A DNA stretch of 64,000 nucleotides from Nocardia amamiensis NBRC 102102 (GTDB taxonomy: Bacteria; Actinomycetota; Actinomycetes; Mycobacteriales; Mycobacteriaceae), in NCBI RefSeq assembly GCF_001612745.1, contig NZ_BDBA01000024.1:1-64000 (forward strand), read 5' to 3'. Positions 9,920 through 18,818 of this stretch are shown piece by piece (positions within the stretch are counted from its first letter, which is position 1; every line of letters starts with the position of its first letter). A program made the position numbers and the translations under genes. The notes under the pieces were generated by a model. The model made no database searches. It saw nothing but the letters and a program-made list of their open reading frames with translations, and had not been told where the DNA came from.

Positions 9920-10909
9920 TCAGCCCCTCGCCGGACCGATGCGGCGTTTGCGCGGCTTGAGGTGCAGCCCGGGTAGCGGCGGTGCGGGAATGCGCTGCTG
10001 TGGCGTATGGCCCGCGATGTCGGCGAATCTGCTGACATCGTGGTTCTCCCAGTCCGCGCGGGCCGCGACGATGTCCTCGTGGCTGCGGCCGACGAAGTTC
10101 CACCACATCACCAGTTCTTCGTCGAACGGTTCGCCACCGATCAGCGCGAAATGAGCGCCCTCCGCGCTGCTGATCCGCAGCTCGTCGCGATCGGTGCCCA
10201 GGTAGAGCAGGGGGCCGGGACCGAGTTCGTTGCCCGCGATCGTCACTTGGCCTTCGATCACCAGCACCGCATGCTCGAAACGGGTTTCCAGCGGGACGGT
10301 GACGTCGGCTCCCGGCTCCACCCGCACATCGGCGCCGACGATGGGCGTGTAGGCGATCGCGGGTGAGGTCACCCCGGCCAGCGAGCCGATCAGCACGATC
10401 GCGCTGAGGCCGGGCGCTTGCAGGACGGGCAGCTCGCGATGCTGCTCGAAGTGCGGGTCGATGCCGGTGCGGTCGCCAGGCAGCGCGATCCACAGCTGCA
10501 GACCGTGCCCGGCGGGCGCGCCGGGCACGGCGTACTCGGAATGGGCGATACCGCGCCCCGAGGTCATCAGGTTCAGCTGACCCGGTTCGATCTCCACGTC
10601 CGAGCCGACCGAGTCGCGGTGCCGGATGCGTCCTTCGAACGGCCAGGTCACCGTCTGCAGGCCGATGTGCGGGTGCGGATTGATGTCCGGCGGCGCGTCG
10701 GTCTTGGTGACGGTCGGCGAGCCGAAACGATCGAGGAAGCACCACGCGCCGACCGTCGGCAGATCCCGTTGCGGCAGCACTCGTTCGACAAAGACGCCGC
10801 GGACACCACCGAGCGGTACTTCGCGTGCCGGATACAGCTCCGCGGCCGGGCCGGGACCCGGCACCGGTTCACAGAGCGTTTCCGCAGGGTGAGGATCTAG
10901 ATCACTCAC
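9920..10909 (-). CDS. Pirin family protein
   Basis: 329 residues from the GTG at 10907-10909 (VSDLDPHPAETL). The N-terminal cupin shows the pirin metal-site pattern: DINPHPHIGLQTVTW and the later SGRGIAHSEY. A second cupin carries ALIGGEPFDEELVMWWNFVG, also typical. Pirins bind iron or other metals; some act as quercetinases, others as regulators. The start overlaps the acetyltransferase stop (GTGA), showing coupling. A longer frame to 10984 would run back into that gene. Confidence 0.9.
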   Translation of the reverse strand: MSDLDPHPAETLCEPVPGPGPAAELYPAREVPLGGVRGVFVERVLPQRDLPTVGAWCFLDRFGSPTVTKTDAPPDINPHPHIGLQTVTWPFEGRIRHRDSVGSDVEIEPGQLNLMTSGRGIAHSEYAVPGAPAGHGLQLWIALPGDRTGIDPHFEQHRELPVLQAPGLSAIVLIGSLAGVTSPAIAYTPIVGADVRVEPGADVTVPLETRFEHAVLVIEGQVTIAGNELGPGPLLYLGTDRDELRISSAEGAHFALIGGEPFDEELVMWWNFVGRSHEDIVAARADWENHDVSRFADIAGHTPQQRIPAPPLPGLHLKPRKRRIGPARG

Positions 10910-11217
10910 CGCAGGACGCCTTTGCCGATCACGTGCGCGTCGTACCGGGGATGCTTCTCGAGGTATCCCTTGATGAACGGGCACAGCGGCCGGATCACGC
11001 GCTCACGCTCGATCGTGTCCTCGATCGCGTTCTTCGCCAGGATGGAGCCGAGGCCTTTGCCGGAGAACGCGCCGTCGATCTCGGTGTGGGTGAACACCGT
11101 CTCGTCGTCGCGCTCCTGGTATTCGGCGAAGCCCGCCAATTCTCCGCTGTGGAACACCTCGTAGCGATGCCGCTCGTCGTTGCGGACGACCGTGGATTCC
11201 GGAGCCGATTCGGTCAT
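10906..11217 (-). CDS. Small GNAT-family N-acetyltransferase
   Basis: 103 residues: RYEVFHSGELAGFAEYQE, then VFTHTEIDGAFSGKGLGSIL (the acetyl-CoA loop) and the C-terminal RPLCPFIKGYLEKHPRY. This is the compact YjdJ-type GNAT subfamily. The acetyl acceptor is unknown. It is translationally coupled to the pirin gene downstream. Confidence 0.88.
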   Translation of the reverse strand: MTESAPESTVVRNDERHRYEVFHSGELAGFAEYQERDDETVFTHTEIDGAFSGKGLGSILAKNAIEDTIERERVIRPLCPFIKGYLEKHPRYDAHVIGKGVLR

Positions 11218-11373
11218 GCTTGCCTTCTCCTTCCGTGCGCGTACCGGGTGCCCGTTGAGAATCGAGACGCGGTGGAACGCGCCGATCGCGGTGGCAACCC
11301 AAGTGACGACAGACAGCTGATCGTCCGTCAGGTACCGCCGAGCGAAAATGTAATCACGCTCGATGATGCTCGA

Positions 11374-11667
11374 TCACTCGATCTCAGTGAACCGCCGCAG
11401 GTCGAATGGCTCGGCCAGGATGTCCGCCAATGCCGCCGCGCAGGCCTCCAGGTGCGGCGTCTGGAAGTGCGTCGCGAGGGCGTCCGCGTCGATCCACTCC
11501 TCCAGCAACACCACCCGGCGCGGGTCGGTGGGGTGCAGATACAGCTCGTAGCCGACGCAGCCTTCTTCCGCGAGCGTCGGTTCGATCATTCCCTGCAGCA
11601 CATCCTTCAGCTCCGCTTCGCGACCAGGCTTGGCGGTGAAGCGGACATTGAGCGTCAAGGTCGACAT
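11374..11667 (-). CDS. ABM-domain (antibiotic biosynthesis monooxygenase-like) protein
   Basis: 97 residues from the ATG at 11665-11667: MSTLTLNVRFTAKPGRE. The fold marks are CVGYELYLHPTDPRRVVLLE and LATHFQTPHLEA. ABM proteins are small dimeric alpha/beta barrels, and many are cofactor-free monooxygenases. GGGAG lies six bases before this ATG; an in-frame ATG two codons upstream is too close to that site. It follows the MerR gene by 25 bases, so the regulator may control it. Confidence 0.88.
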   Translation of the reverse strand: MSTLTLNVRFTAKPGREAELKDVLQGMIEPTLAEEGCVGYELYLHPTDPRRVVLLEEWIDADALATHFQTPHLEACAAALADILAEPFDLRRFTEIE

Positions 11668-11692
11668 ATTCATCTCCCGGTGTGGTGTGCGG

Positions 11693-12118
11693 CTATTGCC
11701 GGCCCAGCTGGACCTCATCGGCTTTGCCCTCGTAGAGGGTGATCTTGTAATCCAGCACGGCCAGGGTCTGACGGAGTTCATCGATCTTGGCGAGCACCTC
11801 GGCGCGCGTGTTCCGGAACATCTCCAGCCGCTGCGGAAACGTGGATTCCCCCGCGCGAACCAGCTCGGCGTAGCGAACCATGTCGGCCACCGACATGCCC
11901 GTGGTGCGCAGCCGTCCGATCAGCGCCAGCCATTCCAGATCGCGATCACTGAATCGGCGCTTGCCCGTGTGATCCCTGCCGATGTAATCCATCAACCCGA
12001 TCCGCTCGTACCAGCGCAACGTGTCCCGGCTCAGGCCGGACCGCTCGGCAACCTCGCCGATCGAATACCGCGGCTGCTCCCGATCGCTCACGCCCTCGTG
12101 CAGTGCGGTTTCGCTCAC
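11693..12118 (-). CDS. MerR-family transcriptional regulator
   Basis: 141 residues from a GTG at 12116-12118. RYSIGEVAERSGLSRDTLRW followed by YERIGLM is the MerR DNA-binding head, then a dimerisation helix (LEMFRNTRAEVLAKIDELRQ). No cysteine metal site is visible, so it likely senses a small molecule or redox change. The frame stays open to a GTG at 12223; the shorter start gives the usual family length. It is co-directional with the ABM gene 25 bases downstream. Confidence 0.82.
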   Translation of the reverse strand: MSETALHEGVSDREQPRYSIGEVAERSGLSRDTLRWYERIGLMDYIGRDHTGKRRFSDRDLEWLALIGRLRTTGMSVADMVRYAELVRAGESTFPQRLEMFRNTRAEVLAKIDELRQTLAVLDYKITLYEGKADEVQLGRQ

Positions 12119-12341
12119 GATTGCGCCTTGCCGGCGCTCGGTACGGTCGTGCGCGAGGGCACGCTGTGGTCCCGGTTCACTCGCTGACGCTCGCTCATTG
12201 TGCTCGCCTTTCCCGTCGAACACCGACGACGCTAGTCACCTGGAGTGCACTCCAAGCAAGCTGTGTCTGATTGTGGCTCGCGTCCGAGCGACCGCCGCCG
12301 GCGACTTCGTCGCGGCCGCGTCGGCCGCTCGGACGCGCTGG

Positions 12342-12713
12342 TCAGCTGCTGTAGTCGGGCAATTGCTGGACGGCCCACTTGTTGCCGTCCGGATCGGAGA
12401 AGAAGGTGAACAGGCCCCAGCCGAGGTCCTCGACCGGCGTGGCGTCGACACCCGCAGCGATCAGCTGCTGATACGCCTCTTCCGCGCTGGCGACCACCAT
12501 CTGCATGCCCTCGACGCTGCCGGGCGCGGCCTTGGTGATGCCCTCGCCGAGACAGATCGAGCAACCCGAACCGGGCGGGGTGAGCTGAACGAAGCGCAGA
12601 TTCTCGTTCACCCGGTGGTCGTGGTCGGCGTTGAAGCCGATCTTGGTGTAGAAGTCCTTGGCGCGGTCGACGTCGGTCACCGGAATCGCGACGAGCTCGA
12701 TTTTCCAATCCAT
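12342..12713 (-). CDS. VOC (glyoxalase/bleomycin-resistance fold) protein
   Basis: 123 residues: MDWKIELVAIPVTDVDRAK with FYTKIGF, then GCSICLGEGI and the terminal FFSDPDGNKWAVQQLP. These are the paired beta-alpha-beta units of the vicinal oxygen chelate fold. Substrate unknown. It stands alone between the MerR gene and a small plus-strand membrane protein. Confidence 0.88.
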   Translation of the reverse strand: MDWKIELVAIPVTDVDRAKDFYTKIGFNADHDHRVNENLRFVQLTPPGSGCSICLGEGITKAAPGSVEGMQMVVASAEEAYQQLIAAGVDATPVEDLGWGLFTFFSDPDGNKWAVQQLPDYSS

Positions 12714-12771
12714 TCGCCGAGCATTCCACTGCCTGCCGACAAAGTCCCGGCTTGCGGCCTACTCTGGGAAC

Positions 12772-12975
12772 ATGCCTGGAAAGGACATCGATCGCATCAG
12801 GTCCCGTTCGGCCTGGGCGACGGTCAAGGAAAGCCCCGTGATCACCGCCATCGCGGTCGCGCCGTTCGCGCTCGCGCTCGGCGTGGTGTGGTGGCTGTTC
12901 GGCGGTTTCGCCGCGTTCGTTCTGCTGGTCATACTCGGCGTTGTCGTCGTGGCGGGCGGCAAGTTACTGCGCTGA
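12772..12975 (+). CDS. Small membrane protein
   Basis: 67 residues from the ATG at 12772 (MPGKDIDRIRSRSAW). A charged N-terminus is followed by two adjacent hydrophobic stretches (ITAIAVAPFALALGVVWWLF and a second stretch ending in VVVVAGG), suggesting a membrane hairpin. It is convergent with the phosphatase gene. Function unknown; similar short proteins occur in many actinomycetes. Confidence 0.65.
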   Translation: MPGKDIDRIRSRSAWATVKESPVITAIAVAPFALALGVVWWLFGGFAAFVLLVILGVVVVAGGKLLR

Positions 12976-12994
12976 CCGCGCGTTGCCTGCGCGG

Positions 12995-13486
12995 TCAGCG
13001 CGGGATATGGAAGTGGATCAGGTCCCCGGTTCCCGGGTCGACGTCGGCCCAGGGACGGTCGAATCGCAGTACCGCGAGTGCCGAGGTCGGGAATTTCCTG
13101 CTCAGTTCGACGGCGGGCGCGCCGTCGTGATTGCTCGCCAATTCCCACGCCGTCCACGGCATGCCCGGCGCGTGCCCGATCACCAGCAGCGTCGCCACGT
13201 CGTCGTCGCTGAGCTGGATCAGCTCGATGAGCGTCTCGGGCGCCGCCTCGTAGATCGCGGACTCGAACACGACCGGCGCGGTGATCCCGGTGGCGGCCAG
13301 CGTCTGCCTGGTGCGCGTGGCGGTGGAGCAGCGCACGGCATCGATCGGCGGCTGGGTTGCGCGCAGCCACTGACCTGCCAGTCCGGCCTCGCGCCGTCCC
13401 CGGGGCGCCAGCGGCCGCTCGTGATCGTCTACACCATCCGGATAGGCCGACTTGCCGTGCCGCATGAGGATCAGAGTCCGCGCCAT
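12995..13486 (-). CDS. Histidine phosphatase family protein (SixA-like)
   Basis: 163 residues from the ATG at 13484-13486: MARTLILMRHGKSAYPDG contains the catalytic RHG near the N-terminus. The second catalytic histidine is in LLVIGHAPGMP. The length and DHERPLAPRGRRE match SixA-type phosphohistidine phosphatases. It is divergent from fprB. Confidence 0.9.
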   Translation of the reverse strand: MARTLILMRHGKSAYPDGVDDHERPLAPRGRREAGLAGQWLRATQPPIDAVRCSTATRTRQTLAATGITAPVVFESAIYEAAPETLIELIQLSDDDVATLLVIGHAPGMPWTAWELASNHDGAPAVELSRKFPTSALAVLRFDRPWADVDPGTGDLIHFHIPR

Positions 13487-13605
13487 GGGGATACCGTAAG
13501 CCCTCCGGGCGAGAGGTCTCGACCACACTCGAGGCAAACTGAAAGCGGCATCACATCACCCCTTGGGTGGCACAGCCCACGCACACCTTCGAGGATCAGC
13601 ACAAT

Positions 13606-15276
13606 ATGGCCTACGTAATCACGCAGCGTTGTTGCAACGACGCCAGCTGCGTTCCCGAGTGCCCGGTCGACTGCATCCGTCCCACCCCGGACCAGCCGGA
13701 GTTCGCGACGACCGAGATGCTCTACATCGACCCCGACACCTGTATCGACTGCGGCGCCTGTGTCGACGCGTGTCCGGTGGAGGCCATCTTCTCCGAGGAC
13801 GACCTGACCGCCCAGCTGGCGCGGTTCCAGGAGATCAATGCCGCCTATTTCCAACGGCATCCGCTGGAATCGAACTTCGATCCGATCGTCAGTCCCGCGC
13901 GTCCACCGAAGGAACTGGGCACTCTGCGCGTCGCGATCGTCGGCGCCGGTCCCGCGGCCTGCTATGCGGCCGACGAACTGCTGCGCAGAGCCGACGTCGA
14001 AATCGAGATGTTCGACCGGCTGCCGACCCCCTGGGGCCTGGTCCGGGCGGGCGTCGCTCCCGACCACCCCGGCACCAAGATGGTGTCGAACATGTTCGAG
14101 TCCGCGTTCCGCCGCGAGACCCTGCAGTACTACTTGAATGTCGAAGTAGGCACGCACATCTCGCACGAGGAACTGCAGCGCCACCACCACGCCGTGATCT
14201 ACGCGGTCGGTGCCTCGTCCGACCGCCGGATGGGTATCCCCGGTGAGGACCTGCCGGGCAGCCATTCCGCCACCGAGTTCGTCGCCTGGTACAACGGCCA
14301 CCCCGACTACGCCGACCGGACCTTCGACCTGTCCGGCGAGCGGGCCGTGATCGTCGGCAACGGCAACGTCGCGCTGGACGTGGCGCGCGTGCTGACCGTG
14401 GACCCCGACGAGCTCGCCAAGACCGACATCGCCGACTACGCGCTGGACGCCTTGCGGCAGAGCAACATTCGCGAGGTCGTCGTGCTCGGCAGGCGCGGTC
14501 CACTGCAGGCGGCCTATACCTCGTCGGAGTTCCTCGCCCTCGCCCACCTGAAAGGCGTCGACGTGGTCGTGGACGGGGCCGACCTGGAGCTCGACCACGT
14601 CAGCCAGGCGATCGTGGACGACCCGGAAATCGAGCCGTCGCTGGGCTTGAAGTACACGCTTGCCAAGGAATACGCGGCGGGTGGCCGTGCCGAGGGCAAC
14701 AAGCGGATCGTGTTCCGCTACCTGGGCTCGCCCGCCGCGCTGACCGGCGCCGACCGGGTCGAGTCGGTCCAGATCGTGCACAACGAACTGGTCGACGCGG
14801 ACGGCCGGTTGGTGGCCAGGCCGACCGACCGCACCGAGACCATCGACGCCACGCTGGTGCTGCGGTCCATCGGTTATCGCGGCCAGCCGGTGGCGGGCCT
14901 GCCGTTCGATGAGCGGCGCGGCGTCGTGCCCAACGAGAACGGCCGGGTCATCGGCGACGACGGCACACCGTTGCCCGGTGTGTACGTCAGCGGCTGGATC
15001 AAGCGCGGCCCACGCGGCGTCATCGGCTCGAACCGGACCGACTCCGAGGAGACGGTGGAACTGCTCCTCGCCGATTTCACGGCGGGCAAACTCGGTGTGC
15101 CGCAGGGCGACCGCGCCGCGCTGAAGATCCTGCTGTCCGAGCGCCAGGCCGACCTGGTGGACCGCGCGGGCTGGAAGGCGATCGACCAGGCCGAGAAGGC
15201 GGCGGGCAAGACCGCGAACCGCCCCCGGGTCAAGTTCACCACCCGCGAAGACATGCTCAAAGCCGCCCGCGGCTGA
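13606..15276 (+). CDS. fprB: Ferredoxin-NADP+ reductase fused to a ferredoxin domain
   Basis: 556 residues. Residues 1-60 form a ferredoxin module with cysteine motifs CCNDASCVPECPVDC and CIDCGACVDACP, fitting a 3Fe-4S/4Fe-4S pair. Then comes an FprA-type reductase with the FAD site VAIVGAGPAACYAADELL and the NADP site VIVGNGNVALDVARVL. This fusion is the mycobacterial FprB architecture, which passes electrons between NADPH and iron-sulfur clusters. The start at ATG 13606 (MAYVITQRCC) matches the known N-terminus of that family; a GTG at 13567 would add 13 residues. A perfect hairpin follows. Confidence 0.92.
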   Translation: MAYVITQRCCNDASCVPECPVDCIRPTPDQPEFATTEMLYIDPDTCIDCGACVDACPVEAIFSEDDLTAQLARFQEINAAYFQRHPLESNFDPIVSPARPPKELGTLRVAIVGAGPAACYAADELLRRADVEIEMFDRLPTPWGLVRAGVAPDHPGTKMVSNMFESAFRRETLQYYLNVEVGTHISHEELQRHHHAVIYAVGASSDRRMGIPGEDLPGSHSATEFVAWYNGHPDYADRTFDLSGERAVIVGNGNVALDVARVLTVDPDELAKTDIADYALDALRQSNIREVVVLGRRGPLQAAYTSSEFLALAHLKGVDVVVDGADLELDHVSQAIVDDPEIEPSLGLKYTLAKEYAAGGRAEGNKRIVFRYLGSPAALTGADRVESVQIVHNELVDADGRLVARPTDRTETIDATLVLRSIGYRGQPVAGLPFDERRGVVPNENGRVIGDDGTPLPGVYVSGWIKRGPRGVIGSNRTDSEETVELLLADFTAGKLGVPQGDRAALKILLSERQADLVDRAGWKAIDQAEKAAGKTANRPRVKFTTREDMLKAARG

Positions 15277-15287
15277 TGCTTCCCAAG

Positions 15288-15317
15288 GCCGGTCGGATCA
15301 CCGGAGATCCGACCGGC
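15288..15317. terminator. Perfect bidirectional hairpin
   Basis: GCCGGTCGGATC at 15288-15299 pairs perfectly with GATCCGACCGGC at 15306-15317 across a 6-base loop. It sits between convergent fprB and the thioesterase gene. Confidence 0.8.
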
Positions 15318-15381
15318 GCGGGCACTGAAACCCCGCGTCACCTGACTGGTACGGCCTGAAGATCCGGCGAGGTGGGGAAGC

Positions 15382-16170
15382 CTAAAGACCCGGCGAGGCG
15401 GACGGCAGGGGCATGATGCGGACTACGGTGGTGATGGTCCCGCCGACCACGAACCATAACCGCAGCACCGGCTGTCCGCTCCGGTCGCCCGGTTCGTATC
15501 GGCTGCGCACGGTCACGTGCTGACGTGCCAGCACCGGCGCGACATACTCGATCACCGCCCGGTGCGGTCCCGCGAGCAGCTTGGGATATTCGACCAGGAA
15601 CTGTTCCACCGCCTGCCAGTAACAGGCGTTGTTGACGTGGTTGTACTGATCGATGTCGGTGGCGCGCACCGGGAACGGCATGTCCGTGTCCGACTCCGGT
15701 GGTGTGGCGTCGGTCAGATACGGCCGCCACCGCAGGCGGTGTTCGGTGGCGGTGCGGGCCAGGTAAGCCAGGCCTTCGTCGCTGATCCGCGAGGGCATGC
15801 CGGTGGACTCGCTGATATTGATCCAGAAGCCCTCGGTCTCGATCAGACCGCCGTTTCCGCTGGTGATCCGCACGCGCATATTGGTCCAGCGGGTGGACAT
15901 CGCCGAGCACCACCGCAGCAACCGCACCTCGTCCGGCCATAGAATCGGACGGATGACGTCGATGACCGTCCGGCGGACGATCCAGTTCGGGTCGGTCCGA
16001 TGGAAGAACGTCTGATACAGGTTTTCCCAGGCGATATCTTGCAGGTAGCGGGCGATGGCATCGAACCGCAACCGGTCGTAGGGATCCACATCGCCAGCCC
16101 GGACGGGCCACGCCGAGGCAAAGCCCATGCCCTCCTGGGGAAGCGGGGCGAGTGGCTGATCGAGTGACAC
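15382..16170 (-). CDS. Acyl-ACP thioesterase family (double hotdog) protein
   Basis: 262 residues from the GTG at 16168-16170. Two hotdog halves are visible: FASAWPVRAGDVDPYDRLRF with RYLQDIAWENL, and FPVRATDIDQYNHVNNACYW, whose Asp/Asn/His residues form the usual thioesterase active site. It likely releases fatty acids from acyl carrier protein or acyl-CoA. It stands alone and is convergent with fprB. Confidence 0.85.
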   Translation of the reverse strand: MSLDQPLAPLPQEGMGFASAWPVRAGDVDPYDRLRFDAIARYLQDIAWENLYQTFFHRTDPNWIVRRTVIDVIRPILWPDEVRLLRWCSAMSTRWTNMRVRITSGNGGLIETEGFWINISESTGMPSRISDEGLAYLARTATEHRLRWRPYLTDATPPESDTDMPFPVRATDIDQYNHVNNACYWQAVEQFLVEYPKLLAGPHRAVIEYVAPVLARQHVTVRSRYEPGDRSGQPVLRLWFVVGGTITTVVRIMPLPSASPGL

Positions 16171-16432
16171 TTGTGCTCCTCGCGCTGCACGGTGTGCCGC
16201 GTTTCTTCATGCGGTGCTGTTGTGACGACTTTACGGGGCGTACGTCACACCCTCGCGTCGAGCCGTCTGTACCTCCTTCATAGTCGGCCTGCGAACACCC
16301 GGGCCACGGCTGCCACGGCCTTCGCTCGGCCCGCCGCAGCGCTGCCGGCGGACGTCATCCGGCTGCGCCCGTTATGTTGTCGGTGTGGCGTCGGCGCGGA
16401 ACCTGCCGTCGCGAGGACAGAGAGGTCGGCTC

Positions 16433-17407
16433 ATGCGCGCAGCCCAGGTGAGCAAACTGGAAGGACCGGAAGCGGTCGAGATCGTGGACATCCCGGAGCC
16501 CGCGCCCTACCCGGGCGGCGTCGTGATCGACGTGCACGCTGCGGGTGTTGCCTTCCCCGACGTGCTGATGACGCGCGGTCTCTACCAGATGAAGCCCGAA
16601 TTGCCCTTCGTTGTCGGCGGCGAGGTGGCGGGCATCGTGCGGGAGGCCCCGGAGGACGCGCACGTGCGGGCGGGCGACCGCGTGGTGGCGCTGACCCTGC
16701 TCGGCAACGCCATGGCCGAGACGGCCGTCGTGCCCGCGCAGATGGTGTTCCGGCTGCCGGACAACGTCTCGCTGGAGGCCGGCGCCGGCATCCTGTTCAA
16801 CGACCTGACCGTGCACTTCTGCCTGCGCACCCGAGGCAGGCTGGCCGAAGGGGAGACCGTGCTGGTGCACGGCGCCGCGGGCGGCATCGGCACCTCGACG
16901 CTCCGGATGGCCGCTGCGCTCGGCGCGGGCCGGGTGATCGCCGTGGTGAGCACGGAAGCGAAGGCCGAGGTGGCCCGCGCGAACGGCGCCACCGACGTGG
17001 TGCTGACCGACGGCTGGCTCGCCGCGGTGCAGGAGTTGACCGGCGGTCGCGGCGTCGACATCGTGCTCGACCCGGTCGGCGGCGACCGCTTCACCGACAG
17101 CATTCGCTCGCTCGCCTCGGCGGGCAGGTTGCTGGTGGTCGGCTTCACCGCGGGCGAGATCCCCACCGTCAAGGTCAACCGGCTGCTGCTGAAGAACGTC
17201 GAGGTGGTCGGCGCGGCGTGGGGCGAATGGGTGATGTCGCATCCGGGCTATCTGCGGGAGCAGTGGGCCGAGGTGGAGCCGCTGCTGGCCGCGGGCACGA
17301 TCACGCCGCCGACACCGGTGCTGTACCCGCTGGACAAGGCCGCCGAAGCGGTTGCCTCGCTGGACAACCGCACCGCCACCGGCAAGGTCGTGGTCACGCT
17401 GCGCTGA
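16433..17407 (+). CDS. Zinc-independent MDR family NADPH:quinone reductase-like protein
   Basis: 324 residues from the ATG at 16433 (MRAAQVSKLEGPEAVEI). Seen are the GroES-like N-terminal barrel (GEVAGIVREAPEDA), the nucleotide site VLVHGAAGGIGTSTLRMAAA and GRGVDIVLDPVGGDRF. The C-terminal tail ATGKVVVTL is typical of quinone/crotonyl-CoA type MDR enzymes. No zinc-ligand cysteines are present. The next gene starts 12 bases downstream, suggesting co-transcription. Confidence 0.9.
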   Translation: MRAAQVSKLEGPEAVEIVDIPEPAPYPGGVVIDVHAAGVAFPDVLMTRGLYQMKPELPFVVGGEVAGIVREAPEDAHVRAGDRVVALTLLGNAMAETAVVPAQMVFRLPDNVSLEAGAGILFNDLTVHFCLRTRGRLAEGETVLVHGAAGGIGTSTLRMAAALGAGRVIAVVSTEAKAEVARANGATDVVLTDGWLAAVQELTGGRGVDIVLDPVGGDRFTDSIRSLASAGRLLVVGFTAGEIPTVKVNRLLLKNVEVVGAAWGEWVMSHPGYLREQWAEVEPLLAAGTITPPTPVLYPLDKAAEAVASLDNRTATGKVVVTLR

Positions 17408-17418
17408 TCGCACAAGTC

Positions 17419-18531
17419 ATGAAGCTGTCCAACCGGGTACTGAACCGGACTCTGCTGGCCCGCCAGCATCTGCTGGAGCGCTCGCGGCTGACTGTGCACG
17501 AGATGTGCGACCATCTCGTCGGGCTCCAGGCCCAGGATTCGCCGCCGCCGTTCGTCGGATTGTGGAGCCGCGTGGTGGATTTCGATCCGACGACGGTGTC
17601 GGACGCGCTGGAGGACCGATCGCTGGTCCGGATCACCCTGATGCGCGGCACGATTCACCTGGTCACTCCCACCGACGCGCTGCGGATCGCGCCGCATGTG
17701 CAGCCGGAGCTCGAAAAGGTGCCCTTCCGCAAGGGATTCAACTTCGGCGCCATGGTGGGGCTGGATCCGGACGAGGTGCGCGGGCACGGCGAGGCGGCGC
17801 TCGGCGACGAACCGATGTCCGCGGCAGACCTGCGTGCCCGCGCCGCCGAGCTGTACCCCGATCGCGACGCGGGCGCGGTGCTGCAGACCTGGCTGTATCA
17901 GCTGCCGGTGCTGCAGACTCCGCCCCGCGGGAAATGGAAGGACAGCAGCAGGCCGATCTGGTCGCGGGTGGAGCCGTGGCTCGGCGCGCCGCTCGACCCG
18001 ACGTACCCGCTGGCGGAACTGCTGTTCCGCTACCTGCGTGCCTTCGGCCCGGCCAGCACGATGGACATGCAGACCTGGTCGAAGTTGCTCGGCATGAAGC
18101 AGGCGGTCGCCCAACTCGGCGACCGGGTGCGCACCTACACCGACGAGCGCGGCCGCACGCTCTACGACGTCGCCGACGGCGAACTGGCCGACCCGGACCT
18201 TCCCGCTCCGGTCCGGCTGCTCGGCTGGTACGACAACGCCCTTCTCTCGCACCAGGACCGGAGCAGGATCGTGCCGGAGGGCGCGGCTCCTCCGCTGCGA
18301 GCCTTCGCCGCGCAGGTGTCTCCGATCCTGGTCGACGGGTTTCTCGCCGGCTTGTACAAGGTCTTCGCGAACGCCAAGACGGCCCGGCTCAGGATCAGTC
18401 CGACCAGGGCATGGTCAACAGCCGAGCGCTCGGCCGTCGAAGCCGAGGCACACGGTCTGCTGGCCTTCCTGGAGGAGGGCAAACAGGGGAGCGTGGAAAT
18501 TCTCGACCCGCACGCCGACCTGCGTCCCTGA
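17419..18531 (+). CDS. Winged-helix DNA-binding protein, AlkZ-like DNA glycosylase family
   Basis: 370 residues from the ATG at 17419 (MKLSNRVLNRTLLARQHL). The N-terminal LVGLQAQDSPPPFVGLWSR carries a Q-A-Q triad like the QxQ catalytic motif of AlkZ-type glycosylases, which excise bulky or interstrand-crosslinked bases. RITLMRGTIHLVTPTDAL and the late winged-helix segment also fit the HTH_42 family. Actual base-excision activity is inferred from the family, and many members are untested. It follows the MDR reductase in a probable two-gene operon. Confidence 0.8.
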   Translation: MKLSNRVLNRTLLARQHLLERSRLTVHEMCDHLVGLQAQDSPPPFVGLWSRVVDFDPTTVSDALEDRSLVRITLMRGTIHLVTPTDALRIAPHVQPELEKVPFRKGFNFGAMVGLDPDEVRGHGEAALGDEPMSAADLRARAAELYPDRDAGAVLQTWLYQLPVLQTPPRGKWKDSSRPIWSRVEPWLGAPLDPTYPLAELLFRYLRAFGPASTMDMQTWSKLLGMKQAVAQLGDRVRTYTDERGRTLYDVADGELADPDLPAPVRLLGWYDNALLSHQDRSRIVPEGAAPPLRAFAAQVSPILVDGFLAGLYKVFANAKTARLRISPTRAWSTAERSAVEAEAHGLLAFLEEGKQGSVEILDPHADLRP

Positions 18532-18596
18532 GGGGACGAGCTCGGCCGCACCCGACATCGATCGCCGGCCGCGACGTCGACCACCCGGCCGCATTG

Positions 18597-18752
18597 CTCG
18601 GTGGTCGGTCGCACTGCTCGGTGGTCGGTCACACCGCTCGGCCACCCGGTCACACCACTCGGCCGCACTGCTCGGTGGTCGGCCACACCGCTCGGCCACC
18701 CGGTCGCACCGCTCGGCCACCCGGTCGCACCGCTCGGTCGGCGGTGGCACCG
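18597..18752. repeat. Imperfect tandem repeat, about eight 20-21 bp units
   Basis: The unit CTCGG(CCACC or TGGTC)CGGTC(G/A)CACCG is repeated about eight times between two convergent genes, with one shortened 13-base unit. The inner CCACCCGGTC and GGTGGTCGGTC blocks vary while CTCGG and CACCG are kept. No spacer/repeat alternation of CRISPR type is present. Several frames stay open through it, but only because of the repeat. Confidence 0.75.
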
Positions 18753-18818
18753 ATCACGCAGCCGAGGCCGGATCGGCCGAGTGGCCACACCGGCTTCGCA
18801 GATCGCGAGCGGACGCGC

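Noticed and set aside
18415..18818. Open frames through the tandem repeat, and a CRISPR reading of it
   Set aside because: Frames are open only because the repeat unit lacks stops. Units are contiguous and imperfect, without unique spacers.
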